64,000 bases of DNA from Streptomyces buecherae (GCF_014295035.1 NZ_CP060404.1:1034001-1098000); one strand, 5' to 3'; numbered from the stretch's first letter, positions 18,406 to 28,747 are shown. Numbers and translations: made by a program. Notes: generated by a model not told the origin, from the letters alone.

Positions 18406-18869
18406 CGGCGCTCCCCTGCTCCCGTCCCGGTCTATCGGCCGTTCGCGGACGCCACCGCGCGGCGGCCACGCCGCGGCACACCACGCACCTCCCGAAACCC
18501 CCGGCCCGGGTCCGTCGTACTCCGTGCCGGGAGACCGGACGACAGGTCCGCACGATGGCCGGCCGCTCCCGCGCCAGCGCCGCGGACCGGGGCAAGCACC
18601 GGAGGTGGGCAGCCGCCCGGAGCACGGCTGCCGCTTGGCCCCGTCGCCCACCGCTCGCCACCCTCCGGAGGCGACACTCATCGGCGACGTCGTCCACACG
18701 GCGGCCACCACCGCGCGCACGGATCGCGCCTCGCGGTGGTCGCCGTACCGCCCGCTCCCCCCGCCCGTCGGCCCCACCGACCGCACCACCACGCCCTGGC
18801 CCGGCCACGGCACGGCTCGCTCGGCCCGCCTCGGCGCGGGGCGCCGGAGGCCGACCGGTCCTGCCGTGG
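18406..18869. other. Intergenic region with no supported gene
   Basis: 464 bp between the small exported protein and the convergent Lrp gene. Several frames are open on both strands, but all translate to Arg/Pro/Ala-rich strings typical of GC-rich shadow frames and none starts with a ribosome-binding site plus a plausible domain. No strong terminator hairpin was seen. Confidence 0.5.
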
Positions 18870-19340
18870 CTATGTGGGGGCGCCGGAGCTGAAGCGCCGC
18901 AGCAGCGGAGAGAGGACCAGGACCGACTTGGTGCGCTCGACGAACGGCTCGCCCGCGATGCGTTCCAACACGCCCTCGAAGTGGCGCATGTCGGAGGCGA
19001 AGACCTGCACGATGGCGTCCGCCTCGCCCGTGATGGTGGAGGCGGACACGACCTCCGGGTAGCGCGAGAGGCCGCGGTGGATGTCCGTGGGCGAGGTGTT
19101 GCGGCGGCAGTACAACTCGACGAAGCCCTCGGTCTGCCAGCCGAGCGCCACGGGGTCCACGCGCACCGTGAAACCGGTGATCGCGCCCTCGGCGCGCAGC
19201 CGGTCCACTCGCCGCTTGACGGCGGGGGCGGACAGGCCGACTTCTGCGCCGATGTCGGCGTACGAGCGGCGGGCGTCCTCGGCGAGGGCGTGCACGATGC
19301 GTTCGTCGAGCGGGTTCAGTCGCACTGCGGGTGGGTTCAT
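18870..19340 (-). CDS. Lrp/AsnC-family transcriptional regulator
   Basis: 156 residues. An N-terminal winged helix starts LNPLDERIVHALAEDAR with recognition helix SAPAVKRRVDRL. A RAM/ActD ligand-binding domain follows, with VDPVALGW, the EVVSASTITGEADAIVQVF strand pair and a C-terminal KSVLVLSPLL. Such proteins sense amino acids. ATG 19340 is used because upstream codons look like leader. No gene is divergent and close, so the target is unknown; a lipoprotein gene lies 372 bp upstream on the same strand. Confidence 0.9.
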   Translation of the reverse strand: MNPPAVRLNPLDERIVHALAEDARRSYADIGAEVGLSAPAVKRRVDRLRAEGAITGFTVRVDPVALGWQTEGFVELYCRRNTSPTDIHRGLSRYPEVVSASTITGEADAIVQVFASDMRHFEGVLERIAGEPFVERTKSVLVLSPLLRRFSSGAPT

Positions 19341-19712
19341 TTCTCTGCGGCGCCCGGCCGCGGGCGGCCGGTGGGCGGAACGGTGGATCAAGGCCCATCG
19401 TCACACGAAACGCGCGATGCGGCTGTTGATCTTCCCTGGGCCCCAGCCTGGGCTCGATCCCGGCCCTGCCCCGGCCCCCCGATGTCGCCCCCGCCTCGCC
19501 GGCTCGCCTCGCCGACTCGGGTATCGGGCTGCCGCCCGCCCGTCCGATCGTCCGCCCGTCCGATCGTCACGGCCCGCCCTCGATGCAGATCCCGGCACCG
19601 ATCCCGAGACCGGCTCGGCCGGTGTCTCCCCCGCTGTCACCCCCCGCACTCCTGCCCCTCTCCCCCTTCTCGCTCACCCGGCGCGGTCGCTCGATGGCGG
19701 CCTGGGGCGGGC
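19341..19712. other. Intergenic region upstream of the Lrp gene
   Basis: 372 bp between two leftward genes. It contains a short direct repeat CGTCCGATCGTC (near 19541-19570) and otherwise C-rich sequence without a supported gene. Confidence 0.45.
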
Positions 19713-20285
19713 TCAGGTCACGGTCATGGTGTTGCGGAAGGAGCGCCAGTGCAGCCACGTCAGGTTGGCGAGCGTGGGACACAGGTCGCGCTGGGCCACC
19801 GGCGCCTCCCGGCGGTCGGCGCCCATCCGGAAGCAGCCGAGGGCGTGTGCCCTGGCCACGACCGCCGTGACCTCCTGCGCGCTCCGCTTCTCGTCGACGA
19901 ACTGACCAGCGGGAAGCTCGCCCTCGATGTGCGCGTACGCCGCGTCGGCCACCTTTCGGGCGGCGGTGAGCGCCTTCCCACAGGCCACGGCGTCCCAGGC
20001 CGCGTCGCCGCACGCGGAAGCGTCCACCGCGTCGTAGCGGGTCCTGTGGGTCGCTAAGAACTCGGCCGGGCTGGCGGGGGCGGGTTTCGACGGCCGGGAA
20101 CTGTCGGCGGCGAGAGCGCCGGACCGCGACGCCACGAGCCACCCGGTGGAGTTCGGCCGAGCGACGGCCACCCGTCGTTCCCCGCGTCCCCCGCCCCCGT
20201 CCCGCTCGCCGTCGCTGCCGCACCCGCTCAGCGTCAGCGCCGCCGCACCCGCGGCGACCCAGGCAACGTACCGGGGCATGATCAT
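19713..20285 (-). CDS. Putative lipoprotein with a TTA leucine codon
   Basis: 190 residues with a type II signal peptide and lipobox LSGC (Cys near residue 22), so probably membrane-anchored on the outer face. The mature part has four further Cys in the segments SACGDAAWDAVACG, ALGCF and RDLCPTL, which could form disulfides. No family was recognised. ATG 20285 has GGGAGA about 8 bp upstream. Codon 77 (20055-20057) is TTA in EFLATHR, the rare codon read only by the bldA tRNA in streptomycetes, so translation is likely tied to development. Confidence 0.82.
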   Translation of the reverse strand: MIMPRYVAWVAAGAAALTLSGCGSDGERDGGGGRGERRVAVARPNSTGWLVASRSGALAADSSRPSKPAPASPAEFLATHRTRYDAVDASACGDAAWDAVACGKALTAARKVADAAYAHIEGELPAGQFVDEKRSAQEVTAVVARAHALGCFRMGADRREAPVAQRDLCPTLANLTWLHWRSFRNTMTVT

Positions 20286-20642
20286 GCGTTCTCTCCCTTG
20301 TGCTGGTGACCTGGGGCTCGGTACCCACGCCGCGCGGGCACGCGTCGCGTCGTACGCCGCAGGTTCGCGTGCCGGGCGGGGCACCGGGCTCAGACCGCCG
20401 TTCGTGTCGGTGGCCGTCCGGTGCTCAACAGTCCAGCACACCACGGGCGGTTCGGCGGCCCCACCGTGCCCGCGAAGCAACCCGCTCACCCGCAACCAGC
20501 ACATCCGGAGGCCCTGCGTCCCTCCACCACCGTGCGGCAAGCTGGGCTCGCGGGGCCCGCGCGCCAGGCGCCGCGGCCACAGCGGGAGACCGCCGGAGAC
20601 AGCCAAAGACAGCCGCAGAGGCCAGCGGTGGGGGGACAGCGC
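20286..20642. other. Divergent intergenic region
   Basis: 357 bp between the lipoprotein gene and a small rightward membrane-protein gene. Only a weak inverted repeat (GTGCT 20421-20425 / AGCAC 20435-20439) was noticed, and no gene is supported. Confidence 0.45.
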
Positions 20643-20885
20643 ATGTTGGTGCTCGTCGAGTTGCTGGTGAACTTCCACCCGGCCAAGGTGAAGTCACGCG
20701 CCGCGTACGCCTTGTCGGCCGTCGTGATGACACTCATCGCACTGTGCGGCTCAGCCAGCGTGTGCCGCTGCTTCGGCCAGCCCTGGCCGCAGGCGCTGAC
20801 GTGGGCCGTCGTCGCCGCCGGCTGTGTCGCCGCCGCGTACGTCCTCGCGTACCCCTTCGTCAGAGGGCGGTTGACCGCTCGCTGA
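20643..20885 (+). CDS. Small two-helix membrane protein
   Basis: 80 residues. Two hydrophobic segments are visible (about 22-41, AAYALSAVVMTLIALCGSAS, and about 53-70, WAVVAAGCVAAAYVLA), each about one membrane span, with a basic C-terminus RGRLTAR. ATG 20643 follows GGGGGGACAGCGC, a usable ribosome-binding site. No domain was recognised and function is unknown. The frame is open further upstream, but that part looks non-coding. Confidence 0.55.
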   Translation: MLVLVELLVNFHPAKVKSRAAYALSAVVMTLIALCGSASVCRCFGQPWPQALTWAVVAAGCVAAAYVLAYPFVRGRLTAR

Positions 20886-20933
20886 CCCGCGAGCAAGGGC
20901 CCTGCGGGTTTCGACAACCGAAGCGCTGTAACC

Positions 20934-21635
20934 TCAGCCGCGCGGCGCCGGCACGGCGCGTGCCCAACTGTGGTCATCCGTCAGGTAGGCGTCCAACGCC
21001 AGACCAGCGGCGGCGAGTTCGGCCTCGAACGCGGCGTCCGGGAGGACGCGGGAGACGAAGGAGTGGCTCCACTCGGCCCCCTCGTACGCGTACTCCATGC
21101 GCACCGCGACCCGGTCGGCGCCGCGGTGTTCCACCGAGGCCATGCGGATGCGCAGCCCGTCGCGTTCCCAGGTGCGGGGCACCGTGGCCGCGTCGTGCCA
21201 GCGGTCGTTCTCGCGCTGGAGCAGTACGCAGCCGTCGGGCGCCACGTGCCGGGCGCAGGCGCCCAACAGGGCCGCGCCCAGCGCCCCGTCCGCCGTGTTC
21301 ACCAGGAACGAGGCGAGGAGCACGGCGTCGAAGCGCTCGCCCAGGTCGAGGCGCTCGATGGGCGAGCACACCGTGCGCGCGCCCCTGACGTGCGCCAGCA
21401 TCTCCGGCGACTCGTCCACGGCGACCACCTCGAAGCCCCGCTCCACCAGCGGCCTGGTCAACCGTCCCGCGCCGGAGCCGAGTTCGAGCAGCCGCGCCCC
21501 GGCCGGTACGTGGGCCGCCACGATCTCCGGCTCGTCACCCGCCGGCAGGCGGGCGTACATCTCCACGGCGCAGCCGTCCGGCGTGATGGCCCCCGGGCCC
21601 GTCCCCTCGTGTCCCTCGCGTCTCGTGGCGTCCAT
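20934..21635 (-). CDS. Class I SAM-dependent methyltransferase
   Basis: 233 residues. Motif I reads LLELGSGAGRLTRPL (about residues 46-60), followed by VVAVDESPEML and a post-I segment RFDAVLLASFLVN. The C-terminal beta sheet ends in TDDHSWARAV. The acceptor substrate is unknown. ATG 21635 is chosen because upstream codons do not continue the domain. It lies 133 bp downstream of a TetR gene on the same strand, separated by a hairpin and a 17-bp repeat. Confidence 0.88.
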   Translation of the reverse strand: MDATRREGHEGTGPGAITPDGCAVEMYARLPAGDEPEIVAAHVPAGARLLELGSGAGRLTRPLVERGFEVVAVDESPEMLAHVRGARTVCSPIERLDLGERFDAVLLASFLVNTADGALGAALLGACARHVAPDGCVLLQRENDRWHDAATVPRTWERDGLRIRMASVEHRGADRVAVRMEYAYEGAEWSHSFVSRVLPDAAFEAELAAAGLALDAYLTDDHSWARAVPAPRG

Positions 21636-21682
21636 CCCGCCATCACAGCACGCGCCCCGTCCTCGGCGACAGACGTCGGCGG

Positions 21683-21735
21683 GCGCTTCCCGCGTGCGGT
21701 AGTGCGGGAAGCGCGGTCGTGCGGGAAGCGCGGTC
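21683..21735. repeat. Hairpin overlapping a 17-bp tandem duplication
   Basis: GCGCTTCCCGC (21683-21693) pairs perfectly with GCGGGAAGCGC (21704-21714). The right arm lies in the 17-mer GTGCGGGAAGCGCGGTC, repeated head to tail at 21702-21718 and 21719-21735, so two alternative right arms exist. The position between TetR and the methyltransferase fits a terminator or processing site. Confidence 0.6.
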
Positions 21736-21768
21736 GTGCGTCGTGGGCGCGAGGAGGGGCCGGCGCGG

Positions 21769-22491
21769 TCAGGCGTCGGGGGCGGCGCGTCCCAGGTCGC
21801 GCACGAGGTCCAGCATCTCCGCGCGGTAGAGCGCGGCCGGGTCGTCGTACACGGGGCGCAGGTGGCCGTGGATCTCCAGGGTGACCAGGCCGTGCAACCG
21901 CGCCCAGATCCGCAGGGCGCGAGCGGCCACGGCGGGCGTGAGGTCCGGGGCCTCGGCGCGCACCCGGGCCCGGTAGGCGGGCGGGAAGTCGGACCAGTCG
22001 TCGTCGGGCTCCGTGGGCGCCGGCCGGCTGGCGCAGGCAGCCACCAGGCGGTTGAGCCCGCCGCAGATCCGCAGCGCCGCCTCGTCAACCGGCCCCTCCC
22101 CCGGCGGGGGCTGGTAGCCGGGGAGCGGGTCGCCGTAGACGAGTTGGAAGCCCTGCGGGTGGGCCAGGGCCCACGCGCGCAGGGCCTCGCCCCAGGCGAG
22201 CAGCCGCCGCTCCGGGTCGGACGCGGGCGCCTCGTCCCGGGCCCGCTCCAACGCGTCGGCGAGCCCGTGGCCGAAGGTCCGGATCAGCTCCGTGACCAGG
22301 TCGTCCCGGGTGGGGAAGTAGCTGTAGATGGCGCGCGGTGTCATGCCCATCTCGCGGGCGATGCCCCGCAGGGAGAGCGCCCCTGGGCCGTCGACGGCCA
22401 TCTGCCGCAAGGCGATCTCCATGATCTGTTCGGTCGCCTCGGCCCGCAGCCGCTCCCGTCGGCTCGGCTCTCGCCGCGTCGCCTCGACCAT
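21769..22491 (-). CDS. TetR-family transcriptional regulator
   Basis: 240 residues. The N-terminal TetR helix-turn-helix (about 15-60) contains LSLRGIAREMGMTPRAIYSYFPTRDDL. The C-terminal ligand domain resembles the WHG type (ERRLLAWGEALRAWALAHP). ATG 22491 with GAGGGG upstream is preferred to an in-frame Met at 22554 that has no ribosome-binding site. It is divergent from a DUF1330 gene. The 201-bp region between holds an AT-rich patch around GTATAC (22573-22578) that could be its operator. Confidence 0.9.
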   Translation of the reverse strand: MVEATRREPSRRERLRAEATEQIMEIALRQMAVDGPGALSLRGIAREMGMTPRAIYSYFPTRDDLVTELIRTFGHGLADALERARDEAPASDPERRLLAWGEALRAWALAHPQGFQLVYGDPLPGYQPPPGEGPVDEAALRICGGLNRLVAACASRPAPTEPDDDWSDFPPAYRARVRAEAPDLTPAVAARALRIWARLHGLVTLEIHGHLRPVYDDPAALYRAEMLDLVRDLGRAAPDA

Positions 22492-22692
22492 CGCGCCACC
22501 CCTCGTCGCCCGGCCCTCCGGTCGCGGGCCCTCTTCATGATCCCGCATTGCCAAATCGCCGGCGTTACAGAAGTATACGGCGTGTCATTTTTCTTCACCG
22601 CGACATCTTTCCTCGCCGCATCACGCATCGCTCCTCTTCGCCGGGTCGCCGCCACGCGCGCGGCCGGCATACCACTGGGAACGGAGTCCGCC

Positions 22693-22989
22693 ATGCCTGC
22701 CTACGTGCTCGTCGACGCCGAGGTGTACGACCACGAAGCCGCCGACCGCTACCGCGTGTTGGCCGAGGAGTCGATCGCCCGGTACGGGGGGCGCTACCTG
22801 ATCCAGGGCACCGTCCCCGAGGCCGCCGAGGGCGGTTGGCCGGCGGGCCGGGTGGTGACCACGCTGGAGTTCCCCGACATGGCCCGCCTCCGGGAGTGGC
22901 ACACCTCGCCCGAGTACGCGCGGGCCGCGGCGATCCGGGCGGGCGCCATCGACGTGCGCATGCTGTTCGCGGAGGGCACGGCGGCCTGA
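22693..22989 (+). CDS. DUF1330 family protein
   Basis: 98-residue single-domain protein of the dimeric alpha/beta-barrel superfamily. AYVLVDAEVYDHEAADRY opens the domain and LEFPDMARLREWHTSPEY is the characteristic second half. Biochemical role in the family is not established. ATG 22693 is preceded by ACGGAG. Divergence from the TetR gene suggests it is the regulated partner. Confidence 0.88.
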   Translation: MPAYVLVDAEVYDHEAADRYRVLAEESIARYGGRYLIQGTVPEAAEGGWPAGRVVTTLEFPDMARLREWHTSPEYARAAAIRAGAIDVRMLFAEGTAA

Positions 22990-23054
22990 CGAGGGCAGCC
23001 CGCCCTCGGGCCGTGGGGCCCCGACCCCGCCCCGGCGCCCGCCGCCACACGCGT

Positions 23055-23110
23055 CGGCCCGCCCGGTGTGATCGTGACCGACATCGGTCGGGACCACACC
23101 GGGCGGGCCG
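23055..23110. terminator. Bidirectional hairpin between DUF1330 and guaB1 genes
   Basis: A perfect 16-bp stem pairs 23055-23070 (CGGCCCGCCCGGTGTG) with 23095-23110. A nested 5-bp stem pairs GACCG with CGGTC (23076-23080 and 23085-23089). The two flanking genes converge, so this probably ends both transcripts. Confidence 0.8.
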
Positions 23111-23178
23111 GTTCGCGGACTGTCCGGGTACTGGCTACGGGAACGCCGCCACGCGGGGGCGCCGCGGGCGCGCGCCCG

Positions 23179-24906
<1,728 letters not shown>

Positions 24907-25578
24907 CTACGCCGTCGCCCGCTCCCGCACGTCGTCCACGACCGAGGCGTCGAGCGCGGCCCGCACCAGGCCCGCGGCCAGCGCCGCCGTGTCCTCGGTG
25001 GGGACCAGGCGGGCGAGACGTTCCGGGCGGTCCGGCAGGCCGAGGCGTTCGGCGCCCCGCAGCGCCTTCGCGTCCAGGTAGGGGGCGAACTCGGGCCAGA
25101 CCCGCTGCACCTCACGCAGGAAGATGTCGGCACCGGTCGGGCCGAGGCCCGGCACCTCCTGGAGCAGCGCGCGCACCTTCTCCACGTCGCCGTCCGCCTC
25201 CCGGCGCATCCGGCGCAGGTCGCTGCCGTAACGGTCGCGCAGCAGTTCGGCGCCGTCGCCGAGCTGGGTCGCCGTGCGCTCGTCGTAGCGGCGATAGCCA
25301 CCCTCCCCGAGCGCGTCCACGCGCTCCTGCCAGCTCGCGTCGGCCATCCGGCGCGGGTCGCGCAACCCCGCGTCGGCCAGGGCCCGGGCCGTGGAGACCG
25401 CCACCGAGGCCCGGATACGGGCGCTCAACAGGTCGGCCAGCACCAGGAGTTGGTAGAGCGGCTGCGGCGTGTCGCGCAGCCGGATGCCCGCCTCCGCCGC
25501 GTAGGTCCGGCCGTGGGTGTCGAGCAGGGCGCGCACGGTGGCCCGCTCCCCCGGCTTCTTCTCGCGCGTCTTCGTCAT
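24907..25578 (-). CDS. Endonuclease III-like HhH-GPD protein lacking catalytic Lys and Fe-S cysteines
   Basis: 223 residues, all-helical HhH-GPD fold. The hairpin EVPGLGPTGADIFL (141-154) aligns with the LPGVGRKTAN of endonuclease III, but the lyase Lys is Thr148. Asp169 in YLDAKALR aligns with the activating Asp. There is no C-terminal four-Cys Fe-S loop. It may therefore be a monofunctional glycosylase or a DNA-binding relic. It is followed 86 bp upstream by a small basic protein gene on the same strand. Confidence 0.82.
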   Translation of the reverse strand: MTKTREKKPGERATVRALLDTHGRTYAAEAGIRLRDTPQPLYQLLVLADLLSARIRASVAVSTARALADAGLRDPRRMADASWQERVDALGEGGYRRYDERTATQLGDGAELLRDRYGSDLRRMRREADGDVEKVRALLQEVPGLGPTGADIFLREVQRVWPEFAPYLDAKALRGAERLGLPDRPERLARLVPTEDTAALAAGLVRAALDASVVDDVRERATA

Positions 25579-25664
25579 GGCTCAACCTCCCGCCACCCGG
25601 GGCCGCGGGCCCCGCGCCCGCGCGCGTCCGCTTCCGAAGCGCCGGCCCGGCCCGCGGGCGGGTG

Positions 25665-25988
25665 CTAGCGGCCGACGGCCTTGGCCAACTGGTCCTTGTT
25701 CATCGACGACCGGCCCTCGACGCCCTTGCGCTTGGCCTCCTCGTAGAGCTGGTCGCGGGTGGGGCCGGCCGCGCCGCTGTGCGAGCGCTTGCCGCCGCGA
25801 CGGCTGGACGACATGTCCTGGGTGGACGTGCGGCTCGCCGTCTTGGCCTCGCCGGTGCGCGCGCGTTCCTTGTTCACGGTCCGGGCCGCGATCTCCTTCG
25901 CCCGCTTCGTGCTCGTACCGCGCTCCTCCTGGCTCTCCTTGATCTTCTCGTACTGCCGCTCACGCTTGTCGCTCGAACCTCGGGGCAT
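25665..25988 (-). CDS. Small basic protein with C-terminal Rho-N/SAP-like segment
   Basis: 107 residues, strongly charged: an N-terminal Lys/Arg/Glu-rich helix (SSDKRERQYEKIKESQEERG) and a C-terminal segment DQLYEEAKRKGVEGRSSMNKDQLAKAVGR-like that resembles Rho N-terminal or SAP-type helix-extended-loop motifs. Homologues are commonly labelled plasmid stabilisation proteins without direct evidence. Nucleic-acid binding is the reasonable guess. GGAGGAAGC precedes ATG 25988. A 13-bp direct repeat lies about 55-80 bp upstream. Confidence 0.75.
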   Translation of the reverse strand: MPRGSSDKRERQYEKIKESQEERGTSTKRAKEIAARTVNKERARTGEAKTASRTSTQDMSSSRRGGKRSHSGAAGPTRDQLYEEAKRKGVEGRSSMNKDQLAKAVGR

Positions 25989-26040
25989 GGGGTGCTTCCT
26001 CCTCGGTCGTCGTGGGCGCGGGCGCCAAGCCCGCACACCA

Positions 26041-26067
26041 CCTCACTCTGGGAACCTCACTCTGGGA
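26041..26067. promoter_or_regulatory. Direct repeat CCTCACTCTGGGA x2 (period 14)
   Basis: Two perfect 13-mers at 26041-26053 and 26055-26067 sit within the 438-bp divergent space 25989-26426, upstream of the small basic protein gene. Tandem spacing suggests a regulator binding on one or adjacent helix faces. The rest of this space is GC-rich with CCGGCCGGCGCC-type local repeats near 26255 and no supported gene. Confidence 0.5.
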
Positions 26068-26426
26068 CATTTCTACCGGCGTCGCGACACGGCCACGGCC
26101 CACGGCCAGCCGCGCCTCGGGGCCGGTGCGCCGCCGGGGCGCGCCGGCTACGCCCACCCGGCCGGGGTCCGGGCCGGGGCCGGTGTCGCGGCGCGGTCCT
26201 CATCCCGGTACCCGAGATCGCTCCGGCGAATCGGGTACCCGCGCCCCGGCCGGCGCCCCGGCCGGCGCCCACCGCCACGGTCGGCCGCCGCCCGCGCCGG
26301 CCCCCGCGCGACGCTCGCCCCGCACCAACCCGTCCGCCCGTCCGCAGGTTTCCGCGGGCCACCAGCGGCTACCCGGCCAGCGCGAACGAGGACTAGCGAG
26401 GGCGACACACAGCTCAAGGAGGCCGG

Positions 26427-27383
26427 ATGACGACGTACGGCTGTTTCCTCGCGTGCGAGGAGCACGGGCCGCGCGCGCTGGTCGAGCAGGCGCGGATGGC
26501 CGAGCAGGCGGGGTTCTCGGCCCTGTGGCTCTCCGATCACTTCCATCCCTGGAACGACGAGCAGGGCCAGAGCCCCTTCGTGTGGTCGGTGATCGGGGCG
26601 CTGTCCGAGGCCACGTCGCTGCCGGTCGCGACGGCCGTCACCTGCCCGACCGTACGCCTGCACCCGGCCGTCACGGCGCAGGCCGCGGCCACCAGCGCCG
26701 TGCAGCTCGGCGGGCGGTTCCGGCTCGGCGTCGGCAGCGGGGAGGCGCTCAACGAGCACGTGCTCGGCGACCGCTGGCCCCCGGCGGCCATCCGGCTGGC
26801 CATGCTGGAGGAGGCCGTACAGGTGATGCGGCGGCTCTTCACTGGCGAGGAGGTCAACCACCACGGCACGTACTACACGGTGGAGAACGCCCGGCTCTAC
26901 ACCGTGCCCGAGACGCCCGTGCCCATCGACGTCTCCGGCTTCGGCCCGGCGGCGACCGAGCTGGCCGGGCGGATCGGCGACGGTTACGTCACCATGGCCC
27001 CCGACGCCGAGTCCGTCGAGCGCTTCCGCCGCGCGGGCGGCGGCACCAAGCCGGTGCAGGGCGGGCTCAAGGTGTGCTGGGGCCCGGACCGGGAAGAGGC
27101 CGTGGACACGGCGCACCGCCTGTGGTCGAGCGAGCAGTTGCCGGGCGAGCTGCCGCAGGTGCTGCCCACGCCGAGCCACTTCGAGCAGGCGACGACGCTG
27201 GTGCCGCGCGAGCGGGTCGCGGCGAACGTGCCGTGCGGGGACGACCCCGAGGTGCACGTGTCGGCGATCCGCGCGTACGTGGACGCCGGCTTCGACGCCG
27301 TGTACGTCAGCCAGATCGGCCCGGACCAGCGCGGTTTCTTCGACTTCTACCGCACCAAGGTCCTGCCCCGGCTCCCGGGCTGA
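26427..27383 (+). CDS. LLM-class F420-dependent oxidoreductase (G6PDH-like family)
   Basis: 318-residue TIM barrel of the bacterial luciferase-like superfamily. It has the subfamily pattern seen near F420-dependent glucose-6-phosphate dehydrogenase: WLSDHFHPW near residue 35, TAVTCPTVRLHPAVTAQAAAT, and GVGSGEALNEHVLG. These features indicate F420 use, though the substrate is unknown. Start ATG 26427 has AAGGAGG about 7 bp upstream. A baeRF-like gene follows 192 bp downstream on the same strand. Confidence 0.9.
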   Translation: MTTYGCFLACEEHGPRALVEQARMAEQAGFSALWLSDHFHPWNDEQGQSPFVWSVIGALSEATSLPVATAVTCPTVRLHPAVTAQAAATSAVQLGGRFRLGVGSGEALNEHVLGDRWPPAAIRLAMLEEAVQVMRRLFTGEEVNHHGTYYTVENARLYTVPETPVPIDVSGFGPAATELAGRIGDGYVTMAPDAESVERFRRAGGGTKPVQGGLKVCWGPDREEAVDTAHRLWSSEQLPGELPQVLPTPSHFEQATTLVPRERVAANVPCGDDPEVHVSAIRAYVDAGFDAVYVSQIGPDQRGFFDFYRTKVLPRLPG

Positions 27384-27575
27384 GCCGCGACCGCCCGGCA
27401 CCACCGGGCCCGCGCTCCGGCCGACCGGGACGCACGGTGCCGACCCGGGCACGCGGCGGCCGGTGGCCACCGCTCCGGCGGCGGGCCGATCCATTCCGCG
27501 TGACCGTGTTCCGTCTGATCACGACGGGGCACTCGGGTCGGGAGCCGCCCGACATCGCGAACGCAAGGAGGCAAC

Positions 27576-28724
27576 ATGCGCCTTTCGGATCTCCGTCCGG
27601 TCCTCCCCCACTCCGGCCCCTGGGCCTCGGTCTACGTCGACACCTCGCACACCACGGAGGACGCGGCCAAGCACCAGGAGCTGACGGCCCGCGCCGCGAC
27701 CCAGCAGCTCGCCGAGCTCGGCGCGAGCCCCGCGGCCCGCGACGCGGTCTACAAGGCCCTGTTCAACGGCCCGGACGCCGGGCCGATCGGCCGCCCCCCG
27801 ACGTCCGGCAAGCGCGCCGGACGCGCCGTCTTCGCCACGGACGGCGAGGTCGTGCTCGACGTGCCGCTCCCGGGCCCGCCGGCGACCCCGATGACCACCT
27901 GGTCCGCGCTGCCGAGGGTCACGCCCCTGCTGCGGTCCATCGGCGACCCGACGCCGTGCCTGGTGGCGTACGTGGACCGCACCGGGGCCGACTTCGAGGT
28001 CCGCGACGACGCCGGACGGCGAGAGACGGGGCAGGTCAGCGGGGCCGACTGGCCGATACACAAGACCGCGTCGGCCGACTGGTCGGAGCGGCACTTCCAG
28101 ACGGCCGTGGAGAACACATGGGAGCAGAACGCGGCCGAGATCGCCAACGCCGCCCACGAGATGTGGCAGCGCTGCGGCGCCGAGGTGATGCTGCTGGTCG
28201 GCGACGCCCGTGAGCGCAAGGCGGTGCGCGACCGGCTGCCCGGACCGCTGCGGGCGGTGACCGCGGAGAGCGAGCACGGCGCCCGGTCGACCGGCTCCGG
28301 CAGCGCACGGCTCGAACGCGACATCGCCCAGGTACGGGCCGCGCACGAGACCGAGCACGTGCGGGAGGTACTGGACCGCTACCACGCCGCGACGCACGAC
28401 GACGGCGGCGGCAACGCCATCTCGGGAGTGCCCGCGCTGGTGGAGGCGGCCCGCGAGCACCAGATCGACACGCTGTTGGTCACCCCGGACGGCCAGGACA
28501 CCGGCCGCGAGGTGTGGATCGGGCCGGAGGGTGACCAACTGGCCGTCCGCAGCACCGAGTTGCAGTACCTGGGCGCGGCGCGCCCCGCACCGGCCCGGGC
28601 GGACGACGCGCTGGTGCGCGCGGCCGTGGCCAGCGGGGCCGAGGCCGTCGTCGTCAGCGACCCGACCGCCGCCCCGGTGGGCGGCCTCGGCGCACTCCTG
28701 CGCTGGCCGGCCAACCCCCACTAG
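27576..28724 (+). CDS. baeRF family 2 / Rv2629-like eRF1-domain protein
   Basis: 382 residues resembling the bacterial/archaeal eRF1-like (baeRF, Vms1-related) proteins represented by mycobacterial Rv2629. Visible features are the N-terminal SVYVDTSH segment, a central VAYVDRTGADFEV strand followed by a KTASADWSERHFQTAVENTWEQNAAE-like helix region, and a C-terminal eRF1 domain-3-like stretch with DTLLVTPDG and GAEAVVVSD. The family is predicted to act on ribosomes or peptidyl-tRNA; for this member it is inference. AAGGAGG lies 6 bp before ATG 27576. Confidence 0.8.
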   Translation: MRLSDLRPVLPHSGPWASVYVDTSHTTEDAAKHQELTARAATQQLAELGASPAARDAVYKALFNGPDAGPIGRPPTSGKRAGRAVFATDGEVVLDVPLPGPPATPMTTWSALPRVTPLLRSIGDPTPCLVAYVDRTGADFEVRDDAGRRETGQVSGADWPIHKTASADWSERHFQTAVENTWEQNAAEIANAAHEMWQRCGAEVMLLVGDARERKAVRDRLPGPLRAVTAESEHGARSTGSGSARLERDIAQVRAAHETEHVREVLDRYHAATHDDGGGNAISGVPALVEAAREHQIDTLLVTPDGQDTGREVWIGPEGDQLAVRSTELQYLGAARPAPARADDALVRAAVASGAEAVVVSDPTAAPVGGLGALLRWPANPH

Positions 28725-28747
28725 CGGCGGGGCCACCCGTCCGCGCG

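Noticed and set aside
18341..18808. Leftward 155-codon frame in the 18.4-18.9 kb gap
   Set aside because: Arg/Ala-rich sequence, no ribosome-binding site and no domain; typical GC-rich shadow.
25665..25988. Plasmid-derived or mobile origin for the small basic protein
   Set aside because: The usual annotation suggests plasmid stabilisation, but no partition genes, integrase, att-like repeats or composition change were seen around it.
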